From assembly GCA_030848705.1 (NCBI GenBank), contig CM061242.1, forward strand, positions 129,590,757 to 129,654,756: a stretch of DNA of 64,000 nucleotides, read 5' to 3'. Below the pieces are notes generated by a model. That model ran no database searches and was not told the DNA's origin. It saw only the letters and a list, made by a program, of their open reading frames with translations. Each line of letters begins with the position of its first letter. The first letter of the stretch is position 1. Made by a program: the position numbers and the translations under genes. The stretch comes from Heracleum sosnowskyi. Its lineage: Eukaryota > Streptophyta > Magnoliopsida > Apiales > Apiaceae. Positions 1 through 13,182 of the stretch are shown in pieces.

Positions 1-58
1 AGAAAACTTACAAGTGAACAATTTCTAGCAGAAGCAAATGCAAATCATGCCTTAGCCT

Positions 59-3000
59 TTAAACTTTGACATACTTGTCAACATAGCCCTGCAAATAGAT
101 GGACAAACTTCATAAGAACAATGATCTGACTTTGTACAAATGTTAACCTCGAATAAAGCTTGTGCATAATATAAAAATAAACAAAGCATAGCTCAAATTC
201 GACAATTAACAAATCAACTGATTAACGAAGTACAGTATACAAACAAGTATGGACGTCTATGTACAAATGATTATTTTTGAAGGCAGACAACAACATTTTT
301 CTGTGCTCTCTCGGAGTTGAAGCTTACAAAACCAAAATCACTTGATTGAGTACGGAACAGCACTTCTAACATGAAACTGTAAAACACTAGTGTCAGTAAT
401 CTTGTCCCAAATTTATTTATACATTTCAAATTTGTCATGGAAAATAAATTTGATATTTATTCCCCTAACCAAATATGGTAAAACAACATTAGAACTCAAA
501 TATCACCTATTTGCTTACACTAAATTTTCTTTCACGTATACATGAACACGGTTCTTAAAGCACCTCCAAACATTTAATTCAAATTTGGCAGTAGACAGTT
601 AAAAAATTTAAGGCAATATTGCAAGTAAAAAGAGGTTTACCATAACAAGCTTGGTTAATTTCCTTTGTGACGAGTCAATATAGTGGTCTATCTTTGTCTG
701 GGACTTGGGTATTTGGTGGCTTTTCATAGCTCCAGACACCTTATCTACAGTCTTCTTCACAATGGTTTTAAAAGCCTCCTTGCTCATGTTACCCTGTCGC
801 CAAGATGGCTTTAGAACCTCCTTTACAAAATCAGCAAGAGCACCTTTGAAAAGTTTCATTGATCTGGAATCCTTTCCTTTCTTGCTTCTTCCTGATGTAT
901 TAACCTGATCCATCTCAGTCTCTCCTGCAGCTGTGTTGGCTTCATCAATTGGATCACTTGGGCTTCCATTTTCCACAGCACCTACTTCAGCTTCTGCTGT
1001 CTCGCCATACTCATCATTGTCCAGCGACGACATTACAGCAACGGCTTCAGCCTCCTTTTGCTTGGTGTTTTCTGCAAAATCCAGCGGCTTATTTGAGCCA
1101 CTGAGCCTCATATTCATGTCAGAATCATCAGTTATATCATTCTTTTGATCGTTATTGGAAGTCCTAAACGAGTTCGAAGATGGTTCAATGCTGTCAAAGA
1201 GTGGGTCATACTGATCACCAGCAGAGTTGAGTAATGTCTTCTCTACAGCCTGATTAGAATTTGTGAGGCCAGTCACATGTTTAGAGTCAACACTGTCAAC
1301 TACACGGACATCGGCTGAAACTTGACTTGAACTAAATGGATCACCATAAGTGTTATTGTAGGGCATGGCCTTATCTTCACTGAAAACATTAGAGCTGACT
1401 TTCAAACTTGCAGGCTGTTCAAAAGTGGATGCATAGGGGTTATAGTAAGTTGGTATTCTCGATCCAACGAAATTCGGTACATGAGATGGCAAGTTCCTCT
1501 GAAAATAATCTGAATTATAGCTTGAAATCTCAGAGTTTGTCTCCCCAGGATTGCCAGTCACTGAGACATTTTTTTCCGTAGGGTGCTGCAAAGCATCCAA
1601 AGGCTGCTGCAAGTGGGAATACCTCTGAGAAGATGAGGAAAGAGGTTCGCCAGAATGTAGGTTATTACTACCAAAAGATTGCATTTTACTGGCTGGAGAT
1701 CCTGCTGAAGAAGGCATTGGCTGATGGCGCACGCTACCTTCAGCTGATAAAATTTGACCGCCATGACCCGGAAGGCTAGGTAAACCACCTTCTCCTACAG
1801 TACTGAGGCCTCCAAATTGTTGAGTTGTGGTGGTTACAGTAGGCAATGCAGACGACTTATTATCTACTACGTGCGATAAAGGTTGACTAGGCTGTTGTGT
1901 TGGAGGGTACGATTGTCGATGAGATTCACCAACCTGTGAATAAGTATGCATTCCTGTAGAATAGGGCCCAACAAGCACCTGAGGAGGAAAGTCATTTCTT
2001 AAAGGCAACTGATTTTCTTGAAACTGTGAGGACGGTAAACCATTTGAAGAAGACACATGTACAGTTGACTCATTGTCATAACGCCGACCTGGGGGTGGCG
2101 GCAAAGAATTCCAAGCAGAATTTCCTGAGACGGAGAAACTGGCATGATGGTTAGGTAATGGAGCTTGATAGGGAGTAAGATTATCTGGGGGATTAGGAAG
2201 GGATTGATATCTTGAACTTTGTGGCATCATGATGTAATCTCTAGGCATCTGTGGCGGAGCATTTGCAGCTTGTGAAGTTGGGGGAGGGGGTGGGAGAAAC
2301 TGGGAAGGCTGATAGGAATTTTTCGGTGATGGTTCCTCAGATCTGAGATGCTGAGTTGAAAATGTTTCAGATGATAATGACTTGCTAGCAGAACCTGTAG
2401 CAGGATGCAACTGATAAGAACTCGTATCTAGATGAGGTTCAGGAACATAATGAGGATTTAAGTTGGCCTTTGAAGCTGGCATGGTTTCAGGATCATGAGT
2501 AGAAGGGGCATCCAAAGGCTGAGGTTGATGATCAGCATTTTGAAGGACCTGATTAACAAGATTAGATTGCAACTTTTGACCCACAGATGTCTCTGTTCCT
2601 TGAACTTGAGCTGCTTCTTCTCGAGTCCTCACAGATTCAGCAACAGAAGAGATCAATAATTCGACATCTTTGTCAGAGATATTTCTCACAGACGCTATTT
2701 CTTTTCGATCAACACTGCAATCCTTTAAAGTACCAAGACTGTTTCCGGACAGATCCCCACAAAGCAGCATCTCTTGACTCTTGTCTTCGTCATGCTCATG
2801 CACTGATTTTCCAGTTTTCTTTGGACTAAGTTGAACGGTTTGATACTTGCTTCTGTAGCCCCTTGAGAGATCACTCTTAGTAGAGTCACTATGTGAATAG
2901 CGACAAGATGCCCCTCGGTAACACTTCCCTCGTTGATAGTCAAAGCAAGGTGGACCAGGAACTTTATCCCGTCTTGTTCTGTCACTGCCATACTGAGCCC

Positions 3001-5966
3001 CGTGCCTGGATGGAGATCTGCTCCTGCTTCTTGCCTTCTTTGGTGACCAGCTAAACAGGCAACCAGAAACAAATTACAAATTTGTACTCAAACCTTCGAA
3101 ATCAATACATATGTACAATTTATTTAAAAAAAGATGCAAATTTCTCTTTGAGTCTGAGATCAAAACATAGCGAGGACACAATTCTAACGGAAGTCTTTGC
3201 CTTCATTCAGATATATATACAGAAATAACAAACAAGTCTACCTGCGTGAACGACTACGCTTCTGTCTTCTTCTCCGTGGGCTTCTTCTTCTATCATGAGG
3301 AGATCGGCTGCGACTCCTTATTCGACCTCTTTTACCATGCCTCCTCCTGTGGTGCAAATCATCTGAGTCACTGCCACTTTCACTTTCTCTAACTAATCTT
3401 CCAAACTCATCAACTTTTAGCTGAGAAGTAGAGTCATACTTCCCGTCTTCCTTTCGGGTCTTCCCAACATCAGAAGCGGGCCTAACATGACTTCCTCTAT
3501 TGGACTTCTGGTCAAAATCCTTGTCAGAAGTGCCACTCTTGATGTCATGTTGATTTGCACGTCTATTATGATCAGGCCTTTTGTCTTTCATGATTGTAGT
3601 TGTATCAACTTCTTTAGAAGGTCCTTGCAACACCAACGAGGAATCCAATGATTTAGATGGTATGCTAGCATCCAAAGATACACCGTGCTCAGAGGATGGC
3701 CCAAAACCCCTCTCAGACTCTGAAGGATTTTTAGTTGTTTCATTTATCATGAAATCAGAACCCTTCTCACTCTCCAAACATGCAGCAACAGATTCACCTG
3801 AAGGATAGACTGGTGCTGAAGCAATGTCTTTAATACAAGGCTCATGATCACTATCTGAATTATCATCAGAAGCATAATCTTGTAAAAGCTTGAAAGCACT
3901 AGTACCCTTGTCTAGTTCAGTCGAAATGTTCTCATAATCAACACCTGCTGCTGCATTGGGCCATTTTAGATCTACATATATTACAAATGTAAGAAAAAGA
4001 ATGTTACCAATATTAAAATAAAAAGGTGCTCAGTTAAAAAATTCTATTGTTTCACCCCAGGTGTTGTCCAAAGAACATAATAAAAGACACCAATAACACA
4101 TCAAATATATAACTCAGTTAGCATACACAAATAAGTAATGAAGTTAAGACTTCGAAAAGATATTACGGATTCAATTTCTCACCCTCACTGTGATCTGCAG
4201 ATTCTGACTTGTCTGAAAAGAATGTATTTCTGGAAGCAGATTCCTTAGGTGAAGAATTATTTGCAAGGATATGTGGTTCATGTAGTTCTTTTTCCACTTC
4301 ACATTCACTAGATACCAACACAGACTTGCCATCCACAATTTCAGAACATCTTTTATTCTCATCAATCTCAATCATCTCATCTGCAAGCATAAAGGTAAAC
4401 AAGGATCAAGTTTGAAAGCTTATATAGGCTTATATTCTACCCATTTAGTGTTAATTCTACCTGTATACGATATATGATCCACCACATCCGTTCTGTTGTA
4501 GGTTCCACACTTTTATGTTTCTAATTTCTAAAACGTCACTAGCTATGGTTGATTGAACTAGTAAGACTAACATATTTGCCTTAATGGAGCAATTTGAAAA
4601 TATGAAAAAACTGATTCAGTTGTAGGGGAGGCTAATCCAATCACATATACTCCATCTCTCTAGCATTCATCTAATGTACTTGAAAATATTTTGCATATAT
4701 AGTGCTTAAGGAAGGAATTCATTGCAAAAAATGTCATCTTCATGCATCTATTACCTTCACTAGTGGTTTCAAAAAATCAATCAATCAAAGATAAAATCAA
4801 TAATAGAAGCAAGACATATAGTTTCAACATGCCACATACATCTCTATTTGGTAATAGTCTCTTCACGCACATAAGCAACAAGGTTATTGGAAAAAGACAA
4901 CGGAATTTCGGATATTATATGCTTTAGGTGTGTGTAACTTTATCATATAGCAAGACCTCAGCAAAAGAACCATGCATATCAGTTAAACTTTTGTGCATCT
5001 GCAAGACGAAAGAGATGCAATGGATATAATAGTACCTTCTATATCCATGTTAGAATCAGCGGGTGAATGAGTTAGACCTTCATCCATTAAACTTTCAACT
5101 TGAACTGATCTCGCTGGTGAATCACTAGGCTGCACGTCTTCCTGCGGTACATTATGTTGCTGAGCACCAGCACTCTGAGACTGAGAAGATGGAGGAATTG
5201 GTGGTCTCTCAGACAGAGAAGATGGAGAAGTTACTGGTGGTGAAGCAGCTGGAGGGGGTGGAGGTCCAGGAGGAGGGGAGGGGGGAAGTGGTGGAGGCAG
5301 GAGACCAGCAGATGACTTATGAGGATCTTGTGAAATTGGATGCCCGATCGATCCAAATTGACCATGTGTATAGGGTGTATGATTGGGTGGGGGTGGTTGT
5401 GTCAGTGGGGTATGCTGAAGCCCCTGTACTGGACCGGGTAGGTGTGAAGGAATGAAACCTCTATACAAAGCTTGTCCTTGTGAGAGCATGGGAGGCTGCA
5501 GTCTAGGAGGTGGAGGGGGAAGTAACATTTCTGAACCACTTCGGCTACAGGGCGGACGTCCAAAAGTAGGAGGTAAAGGTGGTATAACATGTTGGACATT
5601 TTGTGTCCATAGGGAATTCTGCTGAGGGCTTGAGAACGGATGAGCCATTTGGGCACTATGCCCTTGGGTTTGAGAAGGTCGTGGTGGGAGCGAGAGTGGA
5701 ACCAAGTAAGACTGGCCTGAGCTTGATATTCCAGCTGTTGGAGCAGAAACATGATGGTCATTTGCATAGGGAGGCCGGTAAGCCTGATGGGGAGGTGGGT
5801 AAAATGGAGGACCTTTTTCCATCATTTGAGATTGTTGAGTTCTATCTCCATGCAGATAAGGAGGCGGTGGCAGATGAGGCGGCACGAGCTGCTGAGGCTG
5901 AGAAGTAGACACTGATGTCTCGGGACCTGGCCCATGCTGAGGAGGAAAATTCCCACGACCATACAT
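59..5966 (-). CDS. SR- and proline-rich CCCH zinc-finger protein, 5 exons
   Basis: Exons (minus strand): 5966-5036, 4380-4183, 3971-3242, 3050-641, 88-59. They join in frame through GT-AG introns to 4299 nt (1432 aa plus stop), ending GYVDKYVKV. The start is the ATG at 5966 (MYGRGNFPPQHGPG). Residues 1-300 are rich in Pro/Gln with poly-Pro runs; about 377-620 is acidic/Ser-rich and ends in an RS region (RSRSRSPHDRR) that continues across the intron into exon 4. A single CCCH finger (C-X7-C-X5-C-X3-H, CFDYQRGKCYRGASCRYSH) is near residue 655. A long low-complexity Ser/Pro/Gln region follows. The last ~85 residues are conserved-looking (LKPSWRQGNMSKEAFKTIVK...YVDKYVKV) and, compared from memory, resemble the SRI-like C-terminus of SCAF1/PHRF1 proteins that bind RNA polymerase II. 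Inferred role: nuclear RNA-binding factor coupling transcription and processing. It resembles plant proteins annotated as CCCH domain-containing 38/55-like; the exact orthologue is not certain. Confidence 0.88.
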
Positions 5967-7110
5967 CTTAACAAAGGATTTTTCTCTTTATATAGAAGTA
6001 TAACTCCAGAACATAGTCTTCCCCTATGAACCCACTTCAGAAAATTAAATCAACCAACGAAATCCTTCTACGAACTCCCTAAATACAGCAACAAAATTTC
6101 CAAATATTCAACCAATTTACTAAGAAACTGAATATTAAAAAAAATAAACAAATTATACGTATTTGAAAACTTAAGTATGCGAACAAGATTTTATACAACC
6201 ACTACACCGCAGAATAATTATTACTACTAAATCTCAATAAACATTATCTTCATGCAAACTTCCTAAGACATACATTCTATCGCGCGAATTGCGGAATTAC
6301 CTATGACGTACGGTTTACGTCATCTTTAAAAACCAATAAACACATAAATACAAGCAGAAATACCGAAATCCAATCAAATTTTACAAAAAAGCAAACCTTG
6401 CACCTATCCAAACTTCTTAAAACTAACAGAGTACAAACACATTATATGCTACAAATAAACATTCAACAACAGCAGCAACACCAAAACCAAAAACATGCAT
6501 TCCACCACGTAACCGCAGAATCACCTACCTACATTTTACGTCATCTTAACAAACCCCCTCAATAAAACCTAAAATCCCGACATCCAATCAAACTCCACAA
6601 AAACACCAAAAACCAAACCCTACACCTCTCCAAACTTCTTAAACATAACAAAAAGTCTCAATCCCGAAAACAACACCTTCCGCGTAAAAATCCAACACCG
6701 CCAATCGTAACCAACTCACATCGAGATTAGTGCCACAAATAACTACCTCACCACTAACAAACATCACCAATTCAAATCAAAGCTCAAAACCAAACATACA
6801 CACATACATACAAATTAACTAAAAATTTAAAATTTAAAATAAACACAATACTCACAGCACAGTTGTGTATACATACAATCATCAATCATATATCTCCTAA
6901 TTAAAACAACAAAAATCAAAAAAATTAAACCTTTACGGAAGAAACAATCAAATCAAAAGACGAATTGAACTTACGAGAATAGGAAGTAGAGGATTGAGAT
7001 TTGTGAATGAAAAACCTAAAATCTTCAGATTTGTAATCGATTTTCTAGGGCACCGTTCGAGAGTATAATAATTTAATTTAATTTAATTTAATTTAATTTT
7101 ATGTGTTTTT
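5967..7110 (-). promoter_or_regulatory. 5' leader, leader intron and promoter of the CCCH gene
   Basis: Reading the minus strand, a leader of roughly 90 nt lies around 7060-6975 and ends at a good donor (CTC|GTAAGT, intron starting 6974). The next plausible acceptors lie just before the ATG (an AG directly abuts it at 5968-5967). About 1 kb of AT-rich sequence between them would be a 5'UTR intron, common in plant regulatory genes. The transcription start is inferred, not seen. No other gene is visible here. Confidence 0.45.
7069..7100. repeat. (AATTT)n microsatellite
   Basis: Six or so tandem copies of a pentanucleotide in the presumed core promoter of the CCCH gene. Length variation here could affect promoter spacing; that is inference. 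Confidence 0.85.
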
Positions 7111-7789
7111 GTGTTATAAAAATTAGAGGGTCCTGGAAGAGAGTGATGATGAACATAACCACGGCGTTGCAACATGCTAATGTTTATTCCAAACTTATCT
7201 TTGTTTTGGTGAATAAATTAGATTATTTTAGTATCTTTTTTATTTTTTTTACTTTTCTCAATTTTTATTTTCACTTTTTTTTTGTTATGAATTTTTGTTA
7301 TAATGACTTATATTATACTACTTACTTTTTTCTTAAGTATAACTTGTAAATCTATTTATCCATCTATTATATTAAACTGGAAACATTAAAGTTTTTGTTT
7401 TCGATTTGGTTTTGTTATATTATAGTTGAAACATTAAAAATTTTGATTTTTAATTTGAATTGATTTTCTTTTTATTTAATAAATAATAAAATAATGCAAA
7501 TAATGGTAATCAGCCGATTGTCTTTTCTAATTATAAAATCATATTTTTAATTATAGCAATTTCCTTTTATAAACACACCCAAGTTAATGAATGATCTTTC
7601 TAATTTAAACGCGTTAGCTTTTAATTAAAATAAATTACCTTTATTAATCATACCCAAAAACATTAATTACACTATATAAAATGTATAGTAAAGCGAGTTT
7701 GTTTTGTACAATCATCAATCAATATTTTTTATATATATAAAAAAAATTCAGGAGCTCTAAAATTATTCGATTCATATTTATATAATTTT

Positions 7790-8640
7790 TTAGAGCTTCT
7801 CAATTTTAATTCAATAAAATTAAATTTTCTTATTTACATTCGAATTTTTAGAGAAGACATTCTTTATTGAGAAAATGCCCAAAATACCTATAAAAACGAG
7901 GTGGACTGTCCAAAATACCCACCAGCGGGATGTTCCGCCCAAAATAGCCACAGCAGACATGCGTATTCAGTTTTTACAAAGAATGCGCATGTCTGAGATG
8001 TGTATTCTTTGTTATTTCAAAAACAGTATACGCATGACATGCGTATTCCGTAAAGCATTTACAAAGAATACGCATGTCTGAGATGCGCATCTTTTGTAAA
8101 AACAGTATACGCATGGCTGACATGCGTATTTCGTGGGTATTTAGGGCGGAACATCCCGTCGATGGGTATTTTGGGCAAAAAAATTGATTTTGTGGGTATT
8201 TTGGGAGCTCACCCTTCTTTATTTACACTAGGATTTTCAGGAAAAACAATAAATATATAAAAGTCAATCCTATTTTAAATTTAATTAAACAAATATTACC
8301 TTTTTTTCTCAACTAACTTAAATCCTATTTAAGTTTTAATCTATTTTTCTTGAGTTTCGCTATTTTAATTCAATTCGAATTTTTAGGGAAAAAAATAAAT
8401 ATATAAAAGTCAATCCTATTTAAAATTTAATTAAACAAAATTAACTTCTTTTCTCAACTAAATTAAATCCTATTTAAGTTTAATATATTTTTTCTAGAGT
8501 TTCTCTATTTTTATTCAATAAAATTAAATTATTTTATTTAGATTCGAATTTATAGGAAATATAATAAATATATAAAAATCAATATTTTTTAGAATTAAAT
8601 CTTTATTTTAACGTAATATTACAATTATATTTAGGATTTA
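7790..8640. repeat. Degenerate AT-rich tandem array, unit about 140-150 bp
   Basis: Phrases such as ATAAATATATAAAAGTCAAT and CAACTAAATTAAATCCTATT recur at about 8245, 8395 and 8560, and the flank 7795-7868 holds another partial copy. The array is interrupted by the Mutator-like insertion at 7869-8214. Further diverged echoes occur at 9530-9700. No coding potential. Confidence 0.6.
7869..8214. mobile_element. Non-autonomous Mutator-like element (MULE-type MITE)
   Basis: This 346-bp element has imperfect inverted ends sharing CCCAAAATACC at the same distance from each tip. A second inverted pair lies deeper: CGGGATGTTCCGCCC on the left mirrors GGCGGAACATCCCG on the right. The interior is itself foldback, with several copies of ACGCATGTC-like motifs in both orientations. 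It is flanked by a 9-bp direct repeat TTCTTTATT (7860-7868 and 8215-8223), the target-site length typical of Mutator superfamily insertions. No coding sequence. Confidence 0.65.
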
Positions 8641-9767
8641 AATTTTATTAAATCTTTATAGTATAATCCTATTTAGAATTTAATTTATCTTTATATTATA
8701 TCTTAAATTGCCTATAAAAGTATGAGATACTAATTAGTTCTCCTCACGTCAAAAATTTGAAGATTTTATGATAATTCGTGTGCATTAATAACATTGCATA
8801 TTGATAATAACTGTTTGTATATTTTAATATATTTTCTTCTTTCTAACATCTGTAAATTGAGGTTTTGCACGTTATATATGTGCATACTTAAAAGCTATTG
8901 TTAATCAGTTTTTTGATTTGTGTAAAGAGAATCTACATGACACGGTAGAAAAATTCTTTACTAAGCGGCTTAAAATCACGTTTTTATCAATTTTTTCGTA
9001 AATCTAACCATGGCGATGAAAATTTTATGCAAAATTAAGTAGTTGTGCATAATTTTATAAATTTTATCCTTTAAGAATACATTTAATTTAACATGATATT
9101 TTATATATCGTTTACAATATGAATGTAACGGCTCAAATTTTGTATCATTTTTTGATTTAAAATTGCATCATATACAAAATCAATTTCTATGTAATTTTGT
9201 ATACCCACTAATTTTTGCGTAATCTTTTAATCTGTACGGTTGGATTTTCGAAAAAAACTATTGAAAATATGAATTTGAAAACGCTTAGGTAGATAATTTT
9301 TCTACAGTTGGATATGTTAGGTATATATGTCTTGATAGGGTTTAGCTGCACAAGAAGAGTGTGTGGATACAATATTTTCTAATTTGTTTTAGTTGATTAC
9401 TATATTTAATAATAATTATATTGAATGTTATCTTTTTATATAGTTTTTGATATATTCTTTTTGTGATTTTGGGAATTAATTAGAGTTATTCAATACTATT
9501 ATCTCATAATTTTTTTAATTAGTCATATTTAGAGTTATTCAAATTCATAGTAAAACTAATAAATATATAAAAATCAATCATGTTCAGAATTCAATAAAAT
9601 AAATGTTAAGTTTTTTTCTTAACTAAACTAACATTGAAATCCCTTACTTGCATTCAAATTCACAGAAAAGACAATGATTATATAAAAATCGATTATGTTT
9701 TCATCATTAACCTTTTATATTGTTATGATGCACATATACGCACTAAAAAAGTTTTATTATAACGTCT
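8641..9767. other. AT-rich intergenic DNA without recognised gene
   Basis: No ORF of note. Diverged relatives of the 7790-8640 array occur around 9530-9700 (AATAAATATATAAAAATCAATC). Otherwise nothing supported. Confidence 0.6.
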
Positions 9768-10200
9768 AAAAATATTTAAGAAATTTATAATTTTTGTGAT
9801 AATACAAATAGTTGAAGTTTGAAGTGGTGGTTAATAATTAAATTTTTATTATTGCTTAATTTTATTATTTTTAATTTATATGTATTTAGTGCAGTGGATG
9901 TCGACTGAAGAAAGTATGACACACAATCAACATATAAAGTCTATGGATATTTAATAAATTTGTAATTTTTGTTATGATCCTAATAGTTGAATTTTGAAAT
10001 GGTGGTTAATACGTAAATTTTATTATTGCATATTTTTAGTATTTTTTATTTGTATGTACTTATGCAACGGTCATCGGCTCATGACACAAAATCGGCATAT
10101 AAATTCTATAGATATTTAAGAAATTTATAATTTTTGTGATAATACGAATAGTTGAAGTTTGAAGTGGTACAGTTAATACTTAAATTTTATTAATTGTATT
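9768..10200. repeat. Tandem repeat, three diverged copies of 160-175 bp
   Basis: Copies begin near 9768, 9943 and 10103. Each starts with ATATTTAAGAAATTTATAAT or a close variant, then TTTTTGTGATAATAC and a phrase like GTTGAAGTTTGAAGTGG. The second and third copies include a less AT-rich stretch with CATCGGCTC/GTCGACTG. No protein signal. Confidence 0.65.
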
Positions 10201-10718
10201 TGATTAAAAATAAGTTGACATGTTAAAATATGTAAACTTTTTTAAATATTTAAAAGAATTAAAATTAGTTTTAAAATAAATAGGTCCTAAACTGGTCATG
10301 GTAAATAAGTCTTGGAAATGCCTTTTAATTAGAATAGTTAAATTTATTTTAATTATTATAAGTTTTTAAAATAACTAGGTCATTAAAATAGGTTTAAAAA
10401 TAAATAGGGTTGTTACTCGAACCAAGTATATGGTATTAACTGAATTTTGTTAAGAAAAAATAAGTTCATTTAGAAATTTTATTTATATGTCCATATGTGT
10501 ATATATATAGATATGTATAATAAATAAGTCTAAATATTATGAGTAACTAAGTAAAATAATATCGTATCAAAAAATAAATATTAAAGTGTTTGTTAATAAT
10601 TTAGTAAGAGTAATTAAGTAAAAATAATTAAGTACATACATTTAAATAAGGCAAATACCCTACCGTACCAAAAAACAGGTACAAAAACTTTTAATGTTTC
10701 GTTTTTAATAATATAATA

Positions 10719-10745
10719 CTAGTTTAAAACCCGTGTGATGCACAT
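10719..10745 (-). mobile_element. Helitron-like 3' terminus (minus strand)
   Basis: On the minus strand the sequence reads GTGCATCACACGGGTTTTAAACTAG followed by T: a GC-richer imperfect foldback a few bases before CTAG|T, the usual 3' end of plant Helitrons. A possible matching 5' end (TC after A) is near 12569, but that pairing is weak. Confidence 0.4.
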
Positions 10746-10839
10746 ATTATTTTTAATAATTGTTATTTTTATTTTAATATTTTATTATTTGTATTTGTTA
10801 AAAAATTAGTAGACTTGTTAATTTTTTTTAAATAATTAA

Positions 10840-11165
10840 AAGTATTAAAATATGTTTTAAAATAAAAAAATAAGTGTGTGCCCGTGATATTTTTGGAAAA
10901 GGAGGGGATTTAGTAAGGAAAAATAGAAAAAGTAACGTGTTTTAGATGAAAAGGTAATTTCCCGTGATTAAAAGTATTGAAATAGGTTTTAAAATAAATA
11001 AGTAAGGGTTTATCCGTGATATTTTTGGAAAATGGGGGTTTTAGTATCGAAAAATATAAAGATTAACATATTTTAGTTGAAAAAGGTAACTACGCGTGAT
11101 TTTTTTAGAAAAAAAGAGAATTTTGTTAGAAAAAATAAAAAAGGTAATGTATTTTAGCTGAAAAG
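10840..11165. repeat. Tandem repeat, three copies of about 125 bp
   Basis: Units at about 10843, 10968 and 11090 share AAAAGTATT(A/G)AAATA, CCGTGATATTTTTGGAAAA and GAAAAGGTAA. The third copy is the most diverged. No coding potential. Confidence 0.6.
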
Positions 11166-11189
11166 GTAGTTGGTTATATGTTAGGATTT

Positions 11190-12220
11190 ATGGGTGATAG
11201 CTATGAGGCAGCTTAACTAGATATTTTCTTTATACTTAATTTTGTTAAGTATGAACATACTGTCACAGCCAGAGTATGTTCTTGTAACCATTTTTGTTTG
11301 TTGTCAAATAAGATTTTAGTACATCTTGGTAGAAGTTCATTTATTTGTTCAAGCCTCAAGAAGTGCTCAAGGAGGACATCAAGAATAAATGTTACTGTCA
11401 TGGCACTAACAGTAAGGTTACAAGAAGACAACATATTGCAAGTCACGACAGTATATCCACTCTGACAGCAACATTGGCGGATGCCCTGAGACATCAAATC
11501 CTGACAACATCCTCTGCGGGGATTTCTTACTGTCACCAAAAACACATACTCGTGACAGCAAGCTAGAAGATCAAGATACTGTCTCCAAGGGATAATCATT
11601 GTATTGGGGATCTACCCAGTCAAACATGTGACAGTTTGGATATTCAAGAAACAGGCGTGCTGCAGTATTACAACACTGCATCAGGTCTGCAAGACTACGA
11701 CAGAAGCTTGAGAGATCACATGACAAAGCTCACCAATTCAAAAGTATGACAATTCAACATCTACTGAATTGTGTTAGCTAAAAATAGAATGTATCTAGAT
11801 TGCTTTATCCAGTAATGATAAACTTGTTTGTATAGCAATTTATGTAAGACTCACGGGTAGACAATTTGTAAGAAGCTGCCACATGAAAATGACAATAGCT
11901 TCACAAACCCGTGATGATAGAGATAGGTTTAGTTTTTACTTAGACTATCTCTCGACTCATACTAAGGATCACTCAAGAAATTGAAACTCAAGAAAACTGA
12001 TATTTTCTTGAGGTTGTAGCAACACATTGCAGAATAAATAAAACATTTATTTTGTGAGAAAATCTCTTGTGCTTACTTGTTTGCAATTCTTAAACTGATA
12101 AACGTTAATCTTAGTTTTTGTTGTTGAAGCATAAATTGAGATTTATCAGTATTGCATTCAACCCTTCCCCAAGGAAACATCTTTACAAGGAGGACGGTTT
12201 ATCAGGAGTAACGTGTTATA
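11190..12220 (+). mobile_element. Possible solo LTR or retrotransposon fragment
   Basis: A 1-kb segment of clearly higher GC than its surroundings, with many CTGTCA/TGACAG motifs and no sustained ORF. Its last part (TGTGCTTACTTGTTTGCAAT ... GTATTGCATTCAACCCTTCC) looks to me like the end of a Copia (SIRE-like) LTR. I found no second copy, primer-binding site or clear TSD, so the class and borders are tentative. Confidence 0.3.
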
Positions 12221-12689
12221 TGCTAGAACTCAAATATTGATATTATATTATATATTTTAAAATATAAGTTGGAATTTTAGATTTTTAAAAAATATAAATG
12301 ATAATTAATATAATAAAATTCAACATAATATAAAAATAATAAAAAAGTTAAATAATTGACTTTTTTCTATATTTATTCAGAATTTACGTGAATGATAAAT
12401 ACGAAACGAAAAATTCAGAAGAAACCTTATGTTCGAAATATCATAATTTATTTCATTTAAAAATAATTTTTGTAGAATGTTTCCAAAAAATTAGAGAAAT
12501 TAGTATAGGGCCGCTGCGAAGCGCGATGCCACGATTTAATAAAATAGTATATATATATAGGAAGATACCCGTGAGTTAGGTGGCGCATCTAAGATCACCT
12601 CAATCTATTTGTCTTATTTTTAGAAATTTTAGAAATTTTAATAATAATAAATAAATAAAATATCATTTAACATATTAGAATTAGAATAA
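12221..12689. other. AT-rich DNA with a GCGAAGCGC motif
   Basis: Mostly A/T. It contains GGGCCGCTGCGAAGCGCGATG at about 12509, similar to the hairpin of the Helitron end at 23478-23492 but not followed by CTAG. No gene seen. Confidence 0.4.
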
Positions 12690-13182
12690 GGGGGTGTATT
12701 CATTTGAGATTTTAATGTATTAAAAATAATCCGTAGATTTTAAAAGATTGTTGTTGATTTTAATGGATTAATAATAATCGGGGATTTGAAAAAAAAAATC
12801 GTGAAATCTCGTAGAGTCTCACCGATTTGATAAGAGTTTTCGTGAAATCCTGCAAAATCTCATGGATTTTAACAAGATTTCAGAAGACATAAAATACACT
12901 ACAAAATCCACCAAAATCCACCAATTTTTAATTTTCAACAAAGTCCACGGACTTTTGAATACCATGAGATTTTAATGGATTTCTAAAAATCTAAATTGAA
13001 TACACAAAGATTTTAAAAGACTTTTCAGAATCCTAATTGAATACCCCCAGATTTTGAAAGACATTTTAAAATCCAAAATGAATACCCTTAGATTTTAAAG
13101 GATTCTTTAAAATCTTAATTGAATACCCATGGATTTTTAAAATGCTTTAAATTTTTTTAAAATCTCAAATGAATACACCCCC
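12690..13182. mobile_element. Tourist-like MITE (PIF/Harbinger type)
   Basis: This 493-bp element has near-perfect terminal inverted repeats of about 28 bp starting GGGGGTGTATTCATTTGAGA at both ends. It is flanked by the 3-bp TSD TAA (12687-12689 and 13183-13185), diagnostic of PIF/Harbinger-derived Tourist elements. The interior repeats ATTGAATACCC plus a GATTTTAAA phrase several times at about 60-bp spacing. No coding sequence. Confidence 0.8.

Noticed and set aside
11213..11599. 128-codon minus-strand ORF
   Set aside because: No recognisable domain; lies in the solo-LTR-like segment with CTGTCA repeats, and the opposite strand is also open.
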